This document shows, piece by piece, positions 9,323-16,833 of a stretch of DNA of 64,000 nt. Positions within the stretch are counted from its first letter, which is position 1. Each line of letters starts with the position of its first letter. The notes beneath the pieces were generated by a model that was not told the DNA's origin, made no database searches, and worked only from the letters and a program-made list of their open reading frames with translations. The DNA comes from Alteromonas sp. C1M14 (GTDB lineage: Bacteria > Pseudomonadota > Gammaproteobacteria > Enterobacterales > Alteromonadaceae): assembly GCF_018860965.1 (NCBI RefSeq), contig NZ_JAHKQF010000002.1, positions 372,001 to 436,000 on the forward strand, written 5' to 3'. Both the position numbers and the translations under genes were made by a program.

Positions 9323-9648
9323 GATGAAAATCGTTTAATAATGACAAGTCTGACTCGGTTGACAACATACCACAAAAAGCCGATTACCGTGGCGATAATA
9401 GCGAGGTTATGTTGCAACTCACCAGGCTGGGTGCCGCCCCAATACATAAAACCAAAACCGGTGACAAAAAGCAGTACCGCTAGCAACGAATGGTTCTGAA
9501 TGCGGTGTTTCTTTTTATACATATTTAAATTTTGCTTACGCAATATATCCTCTGATGACGCATCGCCAACCTTGAACTGACAATGAGGACATTCTTGTGA
9601 TTTATCAGAGATTTTCTTATTACATGCTGGACAATCAGTAAGTGCCAT
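9319..9648 (-). CDS. Zinc-ribbon membrane protein with two TM helices
   Basis: A 109-residue protein starting with a zinc ribbon (C6, C9, C20, C23: CPAC and CPHC pairs). A basic stretch follows (MYKKKHR), then two hydrophobic helices at about 52-72 and 83-103. It should sit in the inner membrane with the ribbon in the cytoplasm. I chose ATG 9648, preceded by AGGAG at 6 bases, over the in-frame upstream start at 9675 because the zinc ribbon is then right at the N-terminus. It is the first gene of the operon running down to 6029. No specific function can be assigned. Confidence 0.75.
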   Translation of the reverse strand: MALTDCPACNKKISDKSQECPHCQFKVGDASSEDILRKQNLNMYKKKHRIQNHSLLAVLLFVTGFGFMYWGGTQPGELQHNLAIIATVIGFLWYVVNRVRLVIIKRFSS

Positions 9649-9693
9649 TGTGGCTCCTGTTGTTCGAGTGATCATTCAAGACCATGGATTAAA

Positions 9694-9722
9694 TAATAAA
9701 AAAGGACACATCAGTGTCCTTT
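9694..9722 (-). terminator. Rho-independent terminator for symporter gene
   Basis: Stem AAAGGACAC/GTGTCCTTT with loop ATCA. Read on the minus strand it is followed by a run of T. It lies 39 bp after the symporter stop and separates it from the zinc-ribbon operon. Confidence 0.85.
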
Positions 9723-9760
9723 TAAAGGCTCGACGTGACTTGTCCGTCAAGCCCTGCCCA

Positions 9761-11425
9761 CTACTTTTCGTTGCGGACTTTTTCCCAGTATTCATTCACG
9801 GTTTGTTTCATTTCTTTACTGAGCATGACTATACCAAACAGATTCGGTAGTGTCATAACCACGATAGCCACAGCGGATAACGCCCACACTAGCGTAGTAT
9901 CGCTAAACGATGCCCAGACGAACCCAGCAACATAGATAACGCGATACGGCATCACTGAGCGGGGACCTAATAAGTAGGTCATCGCTCTATCACCATAATA
10001 AGACCACGCAATTGCCGTTGAGAACGCAAATAGCATTAAACCGATAGAAACAATATATTGTCCATAATTGCCAAAATAACCGCGATTAAAAGCAATGGTA
10101 GTAAGTGCCGCTGAATGCACCAACGACTTACCTTCAATCACCAGATTATCTTTAACCGGCTTACCATCTTTGATCTGTAACGTACCGGTAAAGGGATCCT
10201 CTCCACTAAGAGAATAGGACACATCTTCGGCAACGGAGCGGGAGTTAATTAAGGTAAACCCTTTACTTACCGCCGTCCCGTTGACCACCGACACTGAACC
10301 GGTATAGGGCACAACGTCACTGTCACTAAAACCATTTAAATATTTGTACAGTGCGTCTCTATCGGTACTGTTGGTGTCATCGAATTGACCTTGGACAAAA
10401 TACATATCTGAACGGTCAAAAACATTTTCATGCTTTTCTTTCCATACCCCAGAAGACAATATCACTAGCCCGGTTACCGTACAGATAAGAATGGTATCAA
10501 TGAAAGGTTCGAGTAACGACACCATGCCCTCAGACGCAGGTTCGCTGGTTTTGGCGGCTGCGTGAGCAATAGGTGCAGACCCCTGACCGGCTTCATTTGA
10601 AAATAAACCTCGGTTAACACCGCGGTTAAACGCATAGGCTAACGACGCCCCTAAGAAGCCGCCTGCTGCCGCAGAACCGGAAAATGCATCGCCAATAACC
10701 GCAGCAAACGATGGCCCGATATTTTCGATATTGGCAAAGATTACCGCCAGTGCGCCAATCAGATAAATAATGGCCATGATGGGCACGACTTTGGCTGTGA
10801 ACGCGGCAATACGTTGGATACCGCCTAAGATAACCAAAGCCAGTAAAATACCTAAAACACTACCGACAATAATAGGATCGATACCAAAAGTAGCTTCAAG
10901 ACTTTGGGCAATACCGTTACTTTGCGGCAGGTTACCCGTACCAAAAGAACTGATCACCGTTGCAATGGCAAAGGCCACGGCCAACCATTTCATGTTTAAC
11001 CGGCGATCCATGTAATACATGGGGCCACCAGCCATGGTGCCATCTTCCGTTTTGACACGGTACTTATGCGACAAGGTCACTTCGACAAATTTGGTGGTCA
11101 TCCCCAAAAACGCGGTGGCCCACATCCAGAACAAAGCGGCGGGACCACCAAGAAAGATTGCGAATGCCACACCACTGATATTACCCGTTCCTACGGTACC
11201 CGATAACGCGGTGGTTAAGGCTCTAAAATGGGTCGTATCTCCTTCTTCCCCTTCTTTATCGTATTTCCCCGTTACCACCAACCACGCATGTTTGAAAAAA
11301 CGGATTTGTGGAAATTTAAGATAAACAGTAAAAAATAAACCCACTCCAAGTAACACGAACGGAAACCACCCCGCTCCCCCTAGCATGCCATCAAGTGACA
11401 CCAGAAAATTATATAAGCCTTCCAA
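9761..11425 (-). CDS. Alanine/glycine:cation symporter (AGCS) family protein with inserted domain
   Basis: Inner-membrane sodium- or proton-coupled amino-acid carrier, probably for alanine or glycine. Family landmarks: [17 protein letters not shown] (71-87), GGPMYYM (133-139), [14 protein letters not shown] (161-174) and [22 protein letters not shown] (272-293). At 554 residues it is about 100 longer than typical AGCS proteins. The excess is a hydrophilic insert at about 328-437 between two membrane helices, rich in Asp, Ser and Val and looking like a small beta domain. The start is TTG, with AGGGG 8 bases upstream. It lies 42 bp after an M14 carboxypeptidase gene on the same strand and may be co-transcribed. 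Confidence 0.88.
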   Translation of the reverse strand: MEGLYNFLVSLDGMLGGAGWFPFVLLGVGLFFTVYLKFPQIRFFKHAWLVVTGKYDKEGEEGDTTHFRALTTALSGTVGTGNISGVAFAIFLGGPAALFWMWATAFLGMTTKFVEVTLSHKYRVKTEDGTMAGGPMYYMDRRLNMKWLAVAFAIATVISSFGTGNLPQSNGIAQSLEATFGIDPIIVGSVLGILLALVILGGIQRIAAFTAKVVPIMAIIYLIGALAVIFANIENIGPSFAAVIGDAFSGSAAAGGFLGASLAYAFNRGVNRGLFSNEAGQGSAPIAHAAAKTSEPASEGMVSLLEPFIDTILICTVTGLVILSSGVWKEKHENVFDRSDMYFVQGQFDDTNSTDRDALYKYLNGFSDSDVVPYTGSVSVVNGTAVSKGFTLINSRSVAEDVSYSLSGEDPFTGTLQIKDGKPVKDNLVIEGKSLVHSAALTTIAFNRGYFGNYGQYIVSIGLMLFAFSTAIAWSYYGDRAMTYLLGPRSVMPYRVIYVAGFVWASFSDTTLVWALSAVAIVVMTLPNLFGIVMLSKEMKQTVNEYWEKVRNEK

Positions 11426-11467
11426 ACTCCAATCCCCTCAACATATTGTTGTTATTTTATCTTGTTT

Positions 11468-12595
11468 TTAGCGTAGTGATGACACTACAGCACGAACGGC
11501 AATCAGTAAATCCTCACCGAGCTGGCGACAACGCTGAACAGACCAGCCGTACACCGGATCGGGTAGATTTTTATTATCTTTAAACGGCATCTCAAGGGTA
11601 TAAGCCAAACAAGCAAACTGGTGACCTACGGCATTAGACGCCACCGTTAGATTTGCTTGGTTAGGCTTGTCCTTCGGATAGCCATATTGATCTTGAAATT
11701 CTGGCGTTGCATTAAGCAATGCCGCTTTAAACGTTTCTTCTAATTGTTTTAATCGCTCATCATAACCAGGAATGCCTTCACTGCCAGCCACGAAATTGTA
11801 CGGTAAGGCTTCGTCACCATGGAGATCAAGGTACATATCCACGCCAATCTCTTTCATCGCATTAAGAACATACAACACTTCTGGGCTTTTTTCTGCACTT
11901 GGCGCCGCCCATTCACGATTAAGATTTGTTCCCACTGCATTGGTGCGCAGATGACCTCGGGCTGCCCCATCAGGATTCATATTAGGAATAATATAAAACA
12001 CTGCGTCATCGAGTAACTGCCGGGCTAATCCGTCTTCTTCATCTAACAACCGATACAGTAAACCTTCAGCACACCATTGTGCCATGGTCTCGCCAGGATG
12101 CTGGCGTGCGGTGATCCAGATTTTTTTCTTTTCGGGTAATGGCTCACCAATCACCAACATATTGAGATCGCGACCATCTAATGTCTGCCCCAATAAATGG
12201 TGCTCACATAGCAATGACATTTGCGCATCACCGATGAGATCTAAATGGCGCTCATAGCTATAGGGAATAAAGTATGCAAAGTACACCGCAGGCTGTTCAA
12301 GGGTTAATGCAAAACGCAAATTATCGCCATCAAAGGTACTGGCAACACGAAACCAGGTTTTGCGGTCATATGATGCAAGAACATTATACTCTTCCCAGCC
12401 TTGTGGGTAGGCGGATTTAGCTAAATCAGTGAGGGTAATTTGATAGGTGGTGAAAGCGTCGCCATACAAGCGAAAATGGAACCACTGATAAAAATCTGAC
12501 TGATTATCTTTGTTGATACTCAGGGTAATATTGTCAGGAGAGGTCGCGTCGATAACAGTAATGTTGCCGCTGTCGAACTGACTCGATATATGCAT
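11468..12595 (-). CDS. M14-family cytosolic zinc carboxypeptidase (Nna1/AGBL-like)
   Basis: A 375-residue metallocarboxypeptidase without signal peptide. An N-terminal beta domain of about 120 residues (with the FHFRLYGD and YFIPYSYERH motifs of Nna1-like enzymes) precedes the catalytic domain. Zinc ligands are in RQHPGETMAQW (H, E) and DLHGDE (H). Substrate-binding residues are in NPDGAARGHLRTN and NLNREW, and the general base is in YTLEMPFK. The family trims C-terminal residues of peptides or proteins; the bacterial substrate is unknown. Its neighbour is an amino-acid symporter, which would fit peptide or amino-acid scavenging (inference). Confidence 0.9.
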   Translation of the reverse strand: MHISSQFDSGNITVIDATSPDNITLSINKDNQSDFYQWFHFRLYGDAFTTYQITLTDLAKSAYPQGWEEYNVLASYDRKTWFRVASTFDGDNLRFALTLEQPAVYFAYFIPYSYERHLDLIGDAQMSLLCEHHLLGQTLDGRDLNMLVIGEPLPEKKKIWITARQHPGETMAQWCAEGLLYRLLDEEDGLARQLLDDAVFYIIPNMNPDGAARGHLRTNAVGTNLNREWAAPSAEKSPEVLYVLNAMKEIGVDMYLDLHGDEALPYNFVAGSEGIPGYDERLKQLEETFKAALLNATPEFQDQYGYPKDKPNQANLTVASNAVGHQFACLAYTLEMPFKDNKNLPDPVYGWSVQRCRQLGEDLLIAVRAVVSSLR

Positions 12596-12708
12596 TTTTC
12601 TGCCGTGCCTTATGTATTTTTGCCGTGTAATTTATCATAGACCAGAGCAGAAATACCATGTTTACCGATGACAGGGGGGATCAAGTGGATGAGAAACATA
12701 CATAAAAC

Positions 12709-12737
12709 GAAAAATCCGGTGCAGAGACCTGCACCGG
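12709..12737 (-). terminator. Rho-independent terminator after gap2
   Basis: Perfect 9-bp stem CCGGTGCAG/CTGCACCGG with a 4-base loop. On the minus strand it is followed by ATTTTTCGTTTT, and it lies 22 bp after the gap2 stop. Confidence 0.88.
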
Positions 12738-12759
12738 GAAAACGCCTGCGATAAAATTG

Positions 12760-14205
12760 CTATGCAGGTAACGTTGGGAACGTGATCCCTGCCATATCAC
12801 GGACGACTCGCATAACCTGGCAACTGTAGCCAAATTCGTTATCGTACCAAACGTACAAGGTAAGGCGATTATCGGCAACAATGGTCGCCTGAGAATCCAC
12901 CACACTGGCTGCTCGCGAACCCACTAAATCAGTAGAAACAATTTCTTTGCTGGCGGTGTAATCAATTTGATGTTGCAAGGATGAAAACAGCGCGGTATCA
13001 CGCAAAAATTCATTCACGGCCAACTTGTCAGTACCTTTCGCTAAATTTAAATTAAGGATAGCTAAGGAAACGTTAGGCGTTGGTACCCGTATGGCATTCC
13101 CCGTCAGTTTACCCGCTAATTTAGGGTACGCTTTTGCCACAGCTTTAGCCGCGCCAGTTTCGGTGATCACCATGTTAAGCGGTGCACTACGCCCCCGGCG
13201 GTCTGCTTTATGGTAGTTGTCGATAAGGTTTTGATCATTGGTAAAGCTATGTACTGTCTCAACATGGCCCGACTCAATACCGTACTCTTCATCCAACGCC
13301 TTTAAGACCGGAGTGATGGCATTGGTGGTACAACTAGCGGCAGAAAGAATGGTATCACTAGGTAGAATGTCATCATTGTTAACGCCATACACCACGTTCT
13401 TGATCTCACCTTTACCAGGGGCTGTCAGCAAAGCTTTGCTGGCACCCTTTGCTTTAAGGTGTAAACCCAAGCCTTCGGTGTCTCGCCACATACCGGTATT
13501 ATCAACAATAATAGCGTTATCAATACCATACTGGGTATAGTCTACTTCATCAGGACTGTTAGCATAGATGACTTGAATATAAGATCCGTTTGCTTTTATT
13601 GCTTGTCGTTCGTGATCCACAGTGATACTGCCGTTGAACGGGCCATGAACTGAATCCCGTCTTAATAGGCTGGCGCGTTTTTCCAGATCGCCGTCTTTAC
13701 CGCCACGTACTACCACCGCCCGTAAACGTAATTTATTGGCTTTGCCTTGTCGCTCGATCATAAGACGAGCGAGTAACCGACCAATACGACCGAACCCATA
13801 AAGCACCACGTCTTGCGGTGCTTGACCGTCATCTTTGTCCACCACCGAGGCTAAGGTTTCACGTAAATAAGCCGTCAAATCGGTTTTATCTACGGCGCTT
13901 CCGTAATGAAAATCAAAGGCCAATTTGCCGATGTCTATTTGCGTCGGCGCAAGTGACATGGTCGTCAGGGCTTCTAGAATTGGGTAGCTTTCACGCAGGC
14001 GAAGTTTTATTCCCTCATGCAAACGTACCTTGCGGTGCGCTTTCACTATGTCAATAACACTGGCCCCAAGAAGAGAGCGTCCATAAACTGAGATTTCTAC
14101 CGAATGATTACGATAAAGCTTGCCTATTAATGGCAGCATCATCTCGGCGTACTCCTGACGTTCCTGCCAGCTATCTTGCAATTCCTGTTCAAACTGTTGA
14201 TTCAT
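12760..14205 (-). CDS. Long-form glyceraldehyde-3-phosphate dehydrogenase (second GAPDH)
   Basis: A 481-residue GAPDH of the long type found in marine gammaproteobacteria, distinct from gapA at 23600. Residues 1-130 form a helical extension absent from GapA (starting near WQERQEYAEMML). The Rossmann motif GFGRIGR follows at 137-143, then the catalytic SAASCTTN (C292), HSFTNDQN, and RRGRSAPLNMV in place of the classical phosphate-site block. Where GapA has Asn-Asp after the second strand, which favours NAD, this protein has Arg-Gly-Gly (about 167-169), so NADP use is possible (inference). The frame stays open 50 codons further to 14355. I prefer ATG 14205 because the family starts here and a weak AGG is upstream. 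Confidence 0.88.
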   Translation of the reverse strand: MNQQFEQELQDSWQERQEYAEMMLPLIGKLYRNHSVEISVYGRSLLGASVIDIVKAHRKVRLHEGIKLRLRESYPILEALTTMSLAPTQIDIGKLAFDFHYGSAVDKTDLTAYLRETLASVVDKDDGQAPQDVVLYGFGRIGRLLARLMIERQGKANKLRLRAVVVRGGKDGDLEKRASLLRRDSVHGPFNGSITVDHERQAIKANGSYIQVIYANSPDEVDYTQYGIDNAIIVDNTGMWRDTEGLGLHLKAKGASKALLTAPGKGEIKNVVYGVNNDDILPSDTILSAASCTTNAITPVLKALDEEYGIESGHVETVHSFTNDQNLIDNYHKADRRGRSAPLNMVITETGAAKAVAKAYPKLAGKLTGNAIRVPTPNVSLAILNLNLAKGTDKLAVNEFLRDTALFSSLQHQIDYTASKEIVSTDLVGSRAASVVDSQATIVADNRLTLYVWYDNEFGYSCQVMRVVRDMAGITFPTLPA

Positions 14206-14391
14206 GCCTTTGCCTTCGTCGACTAAAAGTTTTTGTTCAACCACGCAGTCATTAAAAATGTGTAGGGTACACGAGTTAAGAAAACGTGCGTTCTGCATGG
14301 ACCGCCCCATTCTATGTAAAGGGAGGATGAAGGCCAAACTGTTGAAAAATTTCATTTTTAGCCACTTTCATGGCAAAGCATGACATTCTTT

Positions 14392-14406
14392 AGTAATTTT
14401 CCAACA
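14392..14406 (-). promoter_or_regulatory. Weak HexR-like box upstream of gap2
   Basis: On the minus strand the sequence reads TGTTGGAAAATTACT. It matches the HexR consensus TGTARTWWWWTTACA at 12 of 15 positions and is 13/15 identical to the stronger box before gapA. It lies about 190 bp upstream of the chosen gap2 start. This is a tentative site. Confidence 0.35.
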
Positions 14407-14569
14407 AAGGGGGTAGAAATGCGCAACTTCCAAGCCTTGTTCTCACTTACGCACGGTACCAGACAGGGATGATTTAAGAAGATAACGCAGATGATGCCCT
14501 GTTCGCGTTAACGAAAACTAGGCGCTTGCAGAGAACTAGACAGTGAGAAGATTTTCATTCAGCAAGGTT

Positions 14570-14652
14570 TCTTTCTCTATTTTGACGACGACGACCTGTT
14601 TACCCACTTTGTAAGCAACTTTCACAAAATAGAGGAAGATTGTGGGTAAACA
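14570..14652. ncRNA. Predicted RNA pseudoknot (interleaved inverted repeats)
   Basis: Arm A at 14570-14584 pairs with 14625-14639 over 15 bp: CTCTATTTTG against CAAAATAGAG, extended by five pairs, one of them U-G when read on the plus strand. Arm B at 14597-14607 (GTTTACCCAC core) pairs with 14642-14652 (GTGGGTAAAC core) over 11 bp. B lies in the loop of A while its partner lies outside, which is the order of an H-type pseudoknot. The U-G pair would be an A-C mismatch on the minus strand, so a plus-strand RNA ending at the 14671-14707 terminator is slightly favoured. It could instead be part of the gap2 leader or a double-stranded protein-binding site. Confidence 0.5.
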
Positions 14653-14670
14653 CGGTAAACGCCCATAAAA

Positions 14671-14707
14671 AAACACCACGGGCTAGCCTCGTGGTGTTTA
14701 TTTTTTA
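14671..14707. terminator. Bidirectional terminator hairpin downstream of msrB
   Basis: Stem AAACACCACG/CGTGGTGTTT with a 9-base loop, flanked by A and T runs so it could work on either strand. On the minus strand it ends the transcript carrying msrB; on the plus strand it would end any RNA containing the pseudoknot. Confidence 0.82.
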
Positions 14708-14729
14708 ACCAGATGTGAAACTCTTATCC

Positions 14730-15137
14730 CTACCCTGGGGTGATCTCATTATCGTCATCTTTAAACGACATAGACAGGGAATTCACACAATACCGTTGTC
14801 CGGTATCTGTGGGACCATCATTAAAAACATGACCAAGATGGGCATCACAGGATTTGCAATATATCTCCACCCGCTTCATGCCAAAGGTATTGTCTTCCCG
14901 ATAACCCACATTGTTGTGAGCGGTTTGGGCATCAAAAGCGGGCCAACCACATCCCGCATCAAATTTTGCATCTGAGGTGAACAACACACACCCGCAACAT
15001 TTGCACAGATACTCTCCGTTCCGTCGCTCATTGAGCAAAGCGCCTGAGAATGGCGACTCCGTACCCGCACGGCGCGTGACTCGATATTCTTCATCCGATA
15101 AAGAAGCTTTCCAATCTGTATCTGCAAAGTTACCCAT
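14730..15137 (-). CDS. msrB: Peptide-methionine (R)-S-oxide reductase
   Basis: Repairs methionine-R-sulfoxide in proteins using thioredoxin. The 135-residue product has zinc cysteines C45 and C48 (in CKCCGC) and C94 and C97 (CKSC), a probable resolving cysteine C63 in GCGWPAF, and the catalytic cysteine C117 in RYCVNS. No signal peptide, so cytoplasmic. It follows gnd by 10 bp on the same strand and is likely co-transcribed with it. This links oxidative damage repair to an NADPH-generating enzyme. Confidence 0.95.
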   Translation of the reverse strand: MGNFADTDWKASLSDEEYRVTRRAGTESPFSGALLNERRNGEYLCKCCGCVLFTSDAKFDAGCGWPAFDAQTAHNNVGYREDNTFGMKRVEIYCKSCDAHLGHVFNDGPTDTGQRYCVNSLSMSFKDDDNEITPG

Positions 15138-15147
15138 TGTGCACCTT

Positions 15148-16695
15148 TTATTTTTTCGTCGCTATTTGCGGCCTTTGAGGGTCGCTCCAATCAAGGTGGA
15201 ATTTCTTACCCGCCGGTTTGTCAACACGCTGATAAGTATGTGCGCCAAAATAATCTCGCTGTCCTTGCAACAGATTTGCCGGTAATACAGCGGTACGATA
15301 AGCATCATAGTAGCTGAGCGCAGACATCATTGCTGGACAAGGGATCCCCGCTAACGTCGCCTGGGCCAACGATTGACGCCAGTCTGACTGGTATTGGGTA
15401 ATCTGTTGGGAGAAAAAAGGATCAAGTAACAAGTTGTCCAATTCTTCATTATTTTCGTAAGCTTTGGCAATGGACTGCAAAAAGACGGCACGAATAATAC
15501 AACCAGCACGCCAAATACGGGCAATACCACCAAAATCCAGTTCCCATTGATGCTCTTTTGATGCTACGGCCATAAGTTGAAAGCCTTGGGCGTAAGCACA
15601 GATTTTAGAGCAATATAAAGCATGCTCTAGCTGATCAATAGTAGTTTGCTTTTCTGCATCAGACAGGGCTTTAACTTCAGGGCCTTGTAACACTTTACTT
15701 GCCGCTACGCGCTCGTCTTTTAAACTAGAAATACTTCTGGCAAACACCGCCGAGGTAATTGTTTGCGCCGGGCTTCCCACCTGCAACGCACTCACCGCTG
15801 TCCACAGGCCCGTGCCTTTTTGTCCTGCTTTATCAAGAATGACATCCACCAACGGCATACCGGTTTCAGGATCCATCTGTTCCAGAACTTCTGCACTGAT
15901 TTCTATTAAATAACTATTGAGTTTACCTGCATTCCAGCGTCTAAAGATGGCGGCAATTTCCGCCGGTGACATGGTCAACGCTGTACGCATTATCTGGTAG
16001 GTTTCACAAATCAACTGCATATCAGCGTATTCAATGCCATTGTGTACCATTTTCACATAATGGCCTGCGCCTACAGGACCAATATAGGTAGCGCAAGGTT
16101 CACCCTCTAAAACCGGTTTGCCGGGGGTAAAAGATTCAATGGGTAAGCCGGTGTTAGCGTCAACTTTTGCTGCGATGGCTTTAAGTACAGGCTCGATACG
16201 TGTCCACGCATAAGGATTGCCAGATGGCATCAAAGAAGGGCCGAATCGAGCGCCGACTTCTCCTCCTGACACGGCTGTAGAGAAAAAGATAAACTTGCTT
16301 TTATATTGCTCTTCTCGCTCTACAGAGTCAGTCCATAAACTGTTCCCCGTATCGACCACAATATCATCAGCTTGAATACCAGCATCAATAAGATGTGAAC
16401 AAACGTGATCTACCGGTGCCCCAGCTGGCACAGAAAGCATGATCATGCGAGGAGAGGTTAACTTGCTGAGCAGTTCTGTGTACGAACTACAGCCTTCGAC
16501 CCGAGCCGGCTGCTCTCCGCGTTCTTCGACGTCCTTTTCGATAATGCCATCGACCTTAGCTTGGTCAAGATCAAAACAGGCTACCCGATAGCCATGATCC
16601 ACCAAATTAAGGGTTAGGTTAGCGCCCATTACACCTAATCCGATAAAGCCGATATCACACTTGGATTCAGCTTGCTTTCCATCTTCTTTATACAT
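15148..16695 (-). CDS. gnd: 6-phosphogluconate dehydrogenase, decarboxylating
   Basis: Oxidises 6-phosphogluconate to ribulose 5-phosphate with CO2 and NADPH. The 515-residue protein has the N-terminal Rossmann motif GFIGLGVMGANL, the substrate-binding block AVSGGEVGARFGPSLMPSG, the catalytic-lysine segment GHYVKMVHNGIEYADMQ, and KAGQKGTGLWT. It is about 45 residues longer than E. coli Gnd, mostly at the ends. I chose ATG 16695, preceded by AAGG at a good distance; an in-frame GTG at 16704 overlaps that ribosome site. It competes with Edd (29540) for 6-phosphogluconate. msrB follows closely. Confidence 0.95.
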   Translation of the reverse strand: MYKEDGKQAESKCDIGFIGLGVMGANLTLNLVDHGYRVACFDLDQAKVDGIIEKDVEERGEQPARVEGCSSYTELLSKLTSPRMIMLSVPAGAPVDHVCSHLIDAGIQADDIVVDTGNSLWTDSVEREEQYKSKFIFFSTAVSGGEVGARFGPSLMPSGNPYAWTRIEPVLKAIAAKVDANTGLPIESFTPGKPVLEGEPCATYIGPVGAGHYVKMVHNGIEYADMQLICETYQIMRTALTMSPAEIAAIFRRWNAGKLNSYLIEISAEVLEQMDPETGMPLVDVILDKAGQKGTGLWTAVSALQVGSPAQTITSAVFARSISSLKDERVAASKVLQGPEVKALSDAEKQTTIDQLEHALYCSKICAYAQGFQLMAVASKEHQWELDFGGIARIWRAGCIIRAVFLQSIAKAYENNEELDNLLLDPFFSQQITQYQSDWRQSLAQATLAGIPCPAMMSALSYYDAYRTAVLPANLLQGQRDYFGAHTYQRVDKPAGKKFHLDWSDPQRPQIATKK

Positions 16696-16833
16696 TGATG
16701 TCACCTTACGTTACAGATGGCTGCGGATGATACCACCCGTCTTTATTCCTAACACTATACATGTGGTGTTTTTTCAACGATTTGTTTAATAAATCCCACT
16801 ATTTGCTTGTCTGCTAACCAACGGTAAACCTCG

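Larger units (their letters stand above)
14206..14729. other. Intergenic region gap2-msrB (524 bp)
   Basis: No gene is supported here. The part next to gap2 (to 14355) is an in-frame extension of gap2, probably untranslated leader. At 14392-14406 there is a weak HexR-like box. At 14570-14652 two long inverted repeats interleave (separate entry), and at 14671-14707 there is a terminator hairpin. No convincing sigma-70 promoter was found for a separate small RNA. Confidence 0.6.

Noticed and set aside
12760-14355. 531-residue version of gap2
   Set aside because: The first 50 residues do not look like the family; the shorter ATG 14205 matches the expected N-terminus. Kept as a finding only.
14876-15190. 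104-codon minus-strand open frame across msrB and gnd
   Set aside because: Overlaps two well-identified genes in another frame and has no family features.
16739-16833. Terminator between gnd and glgX
   Set aside because: The CACCCG...GTGGTGTTTTTT stretch gives only a poor stem; not strong enough to list.
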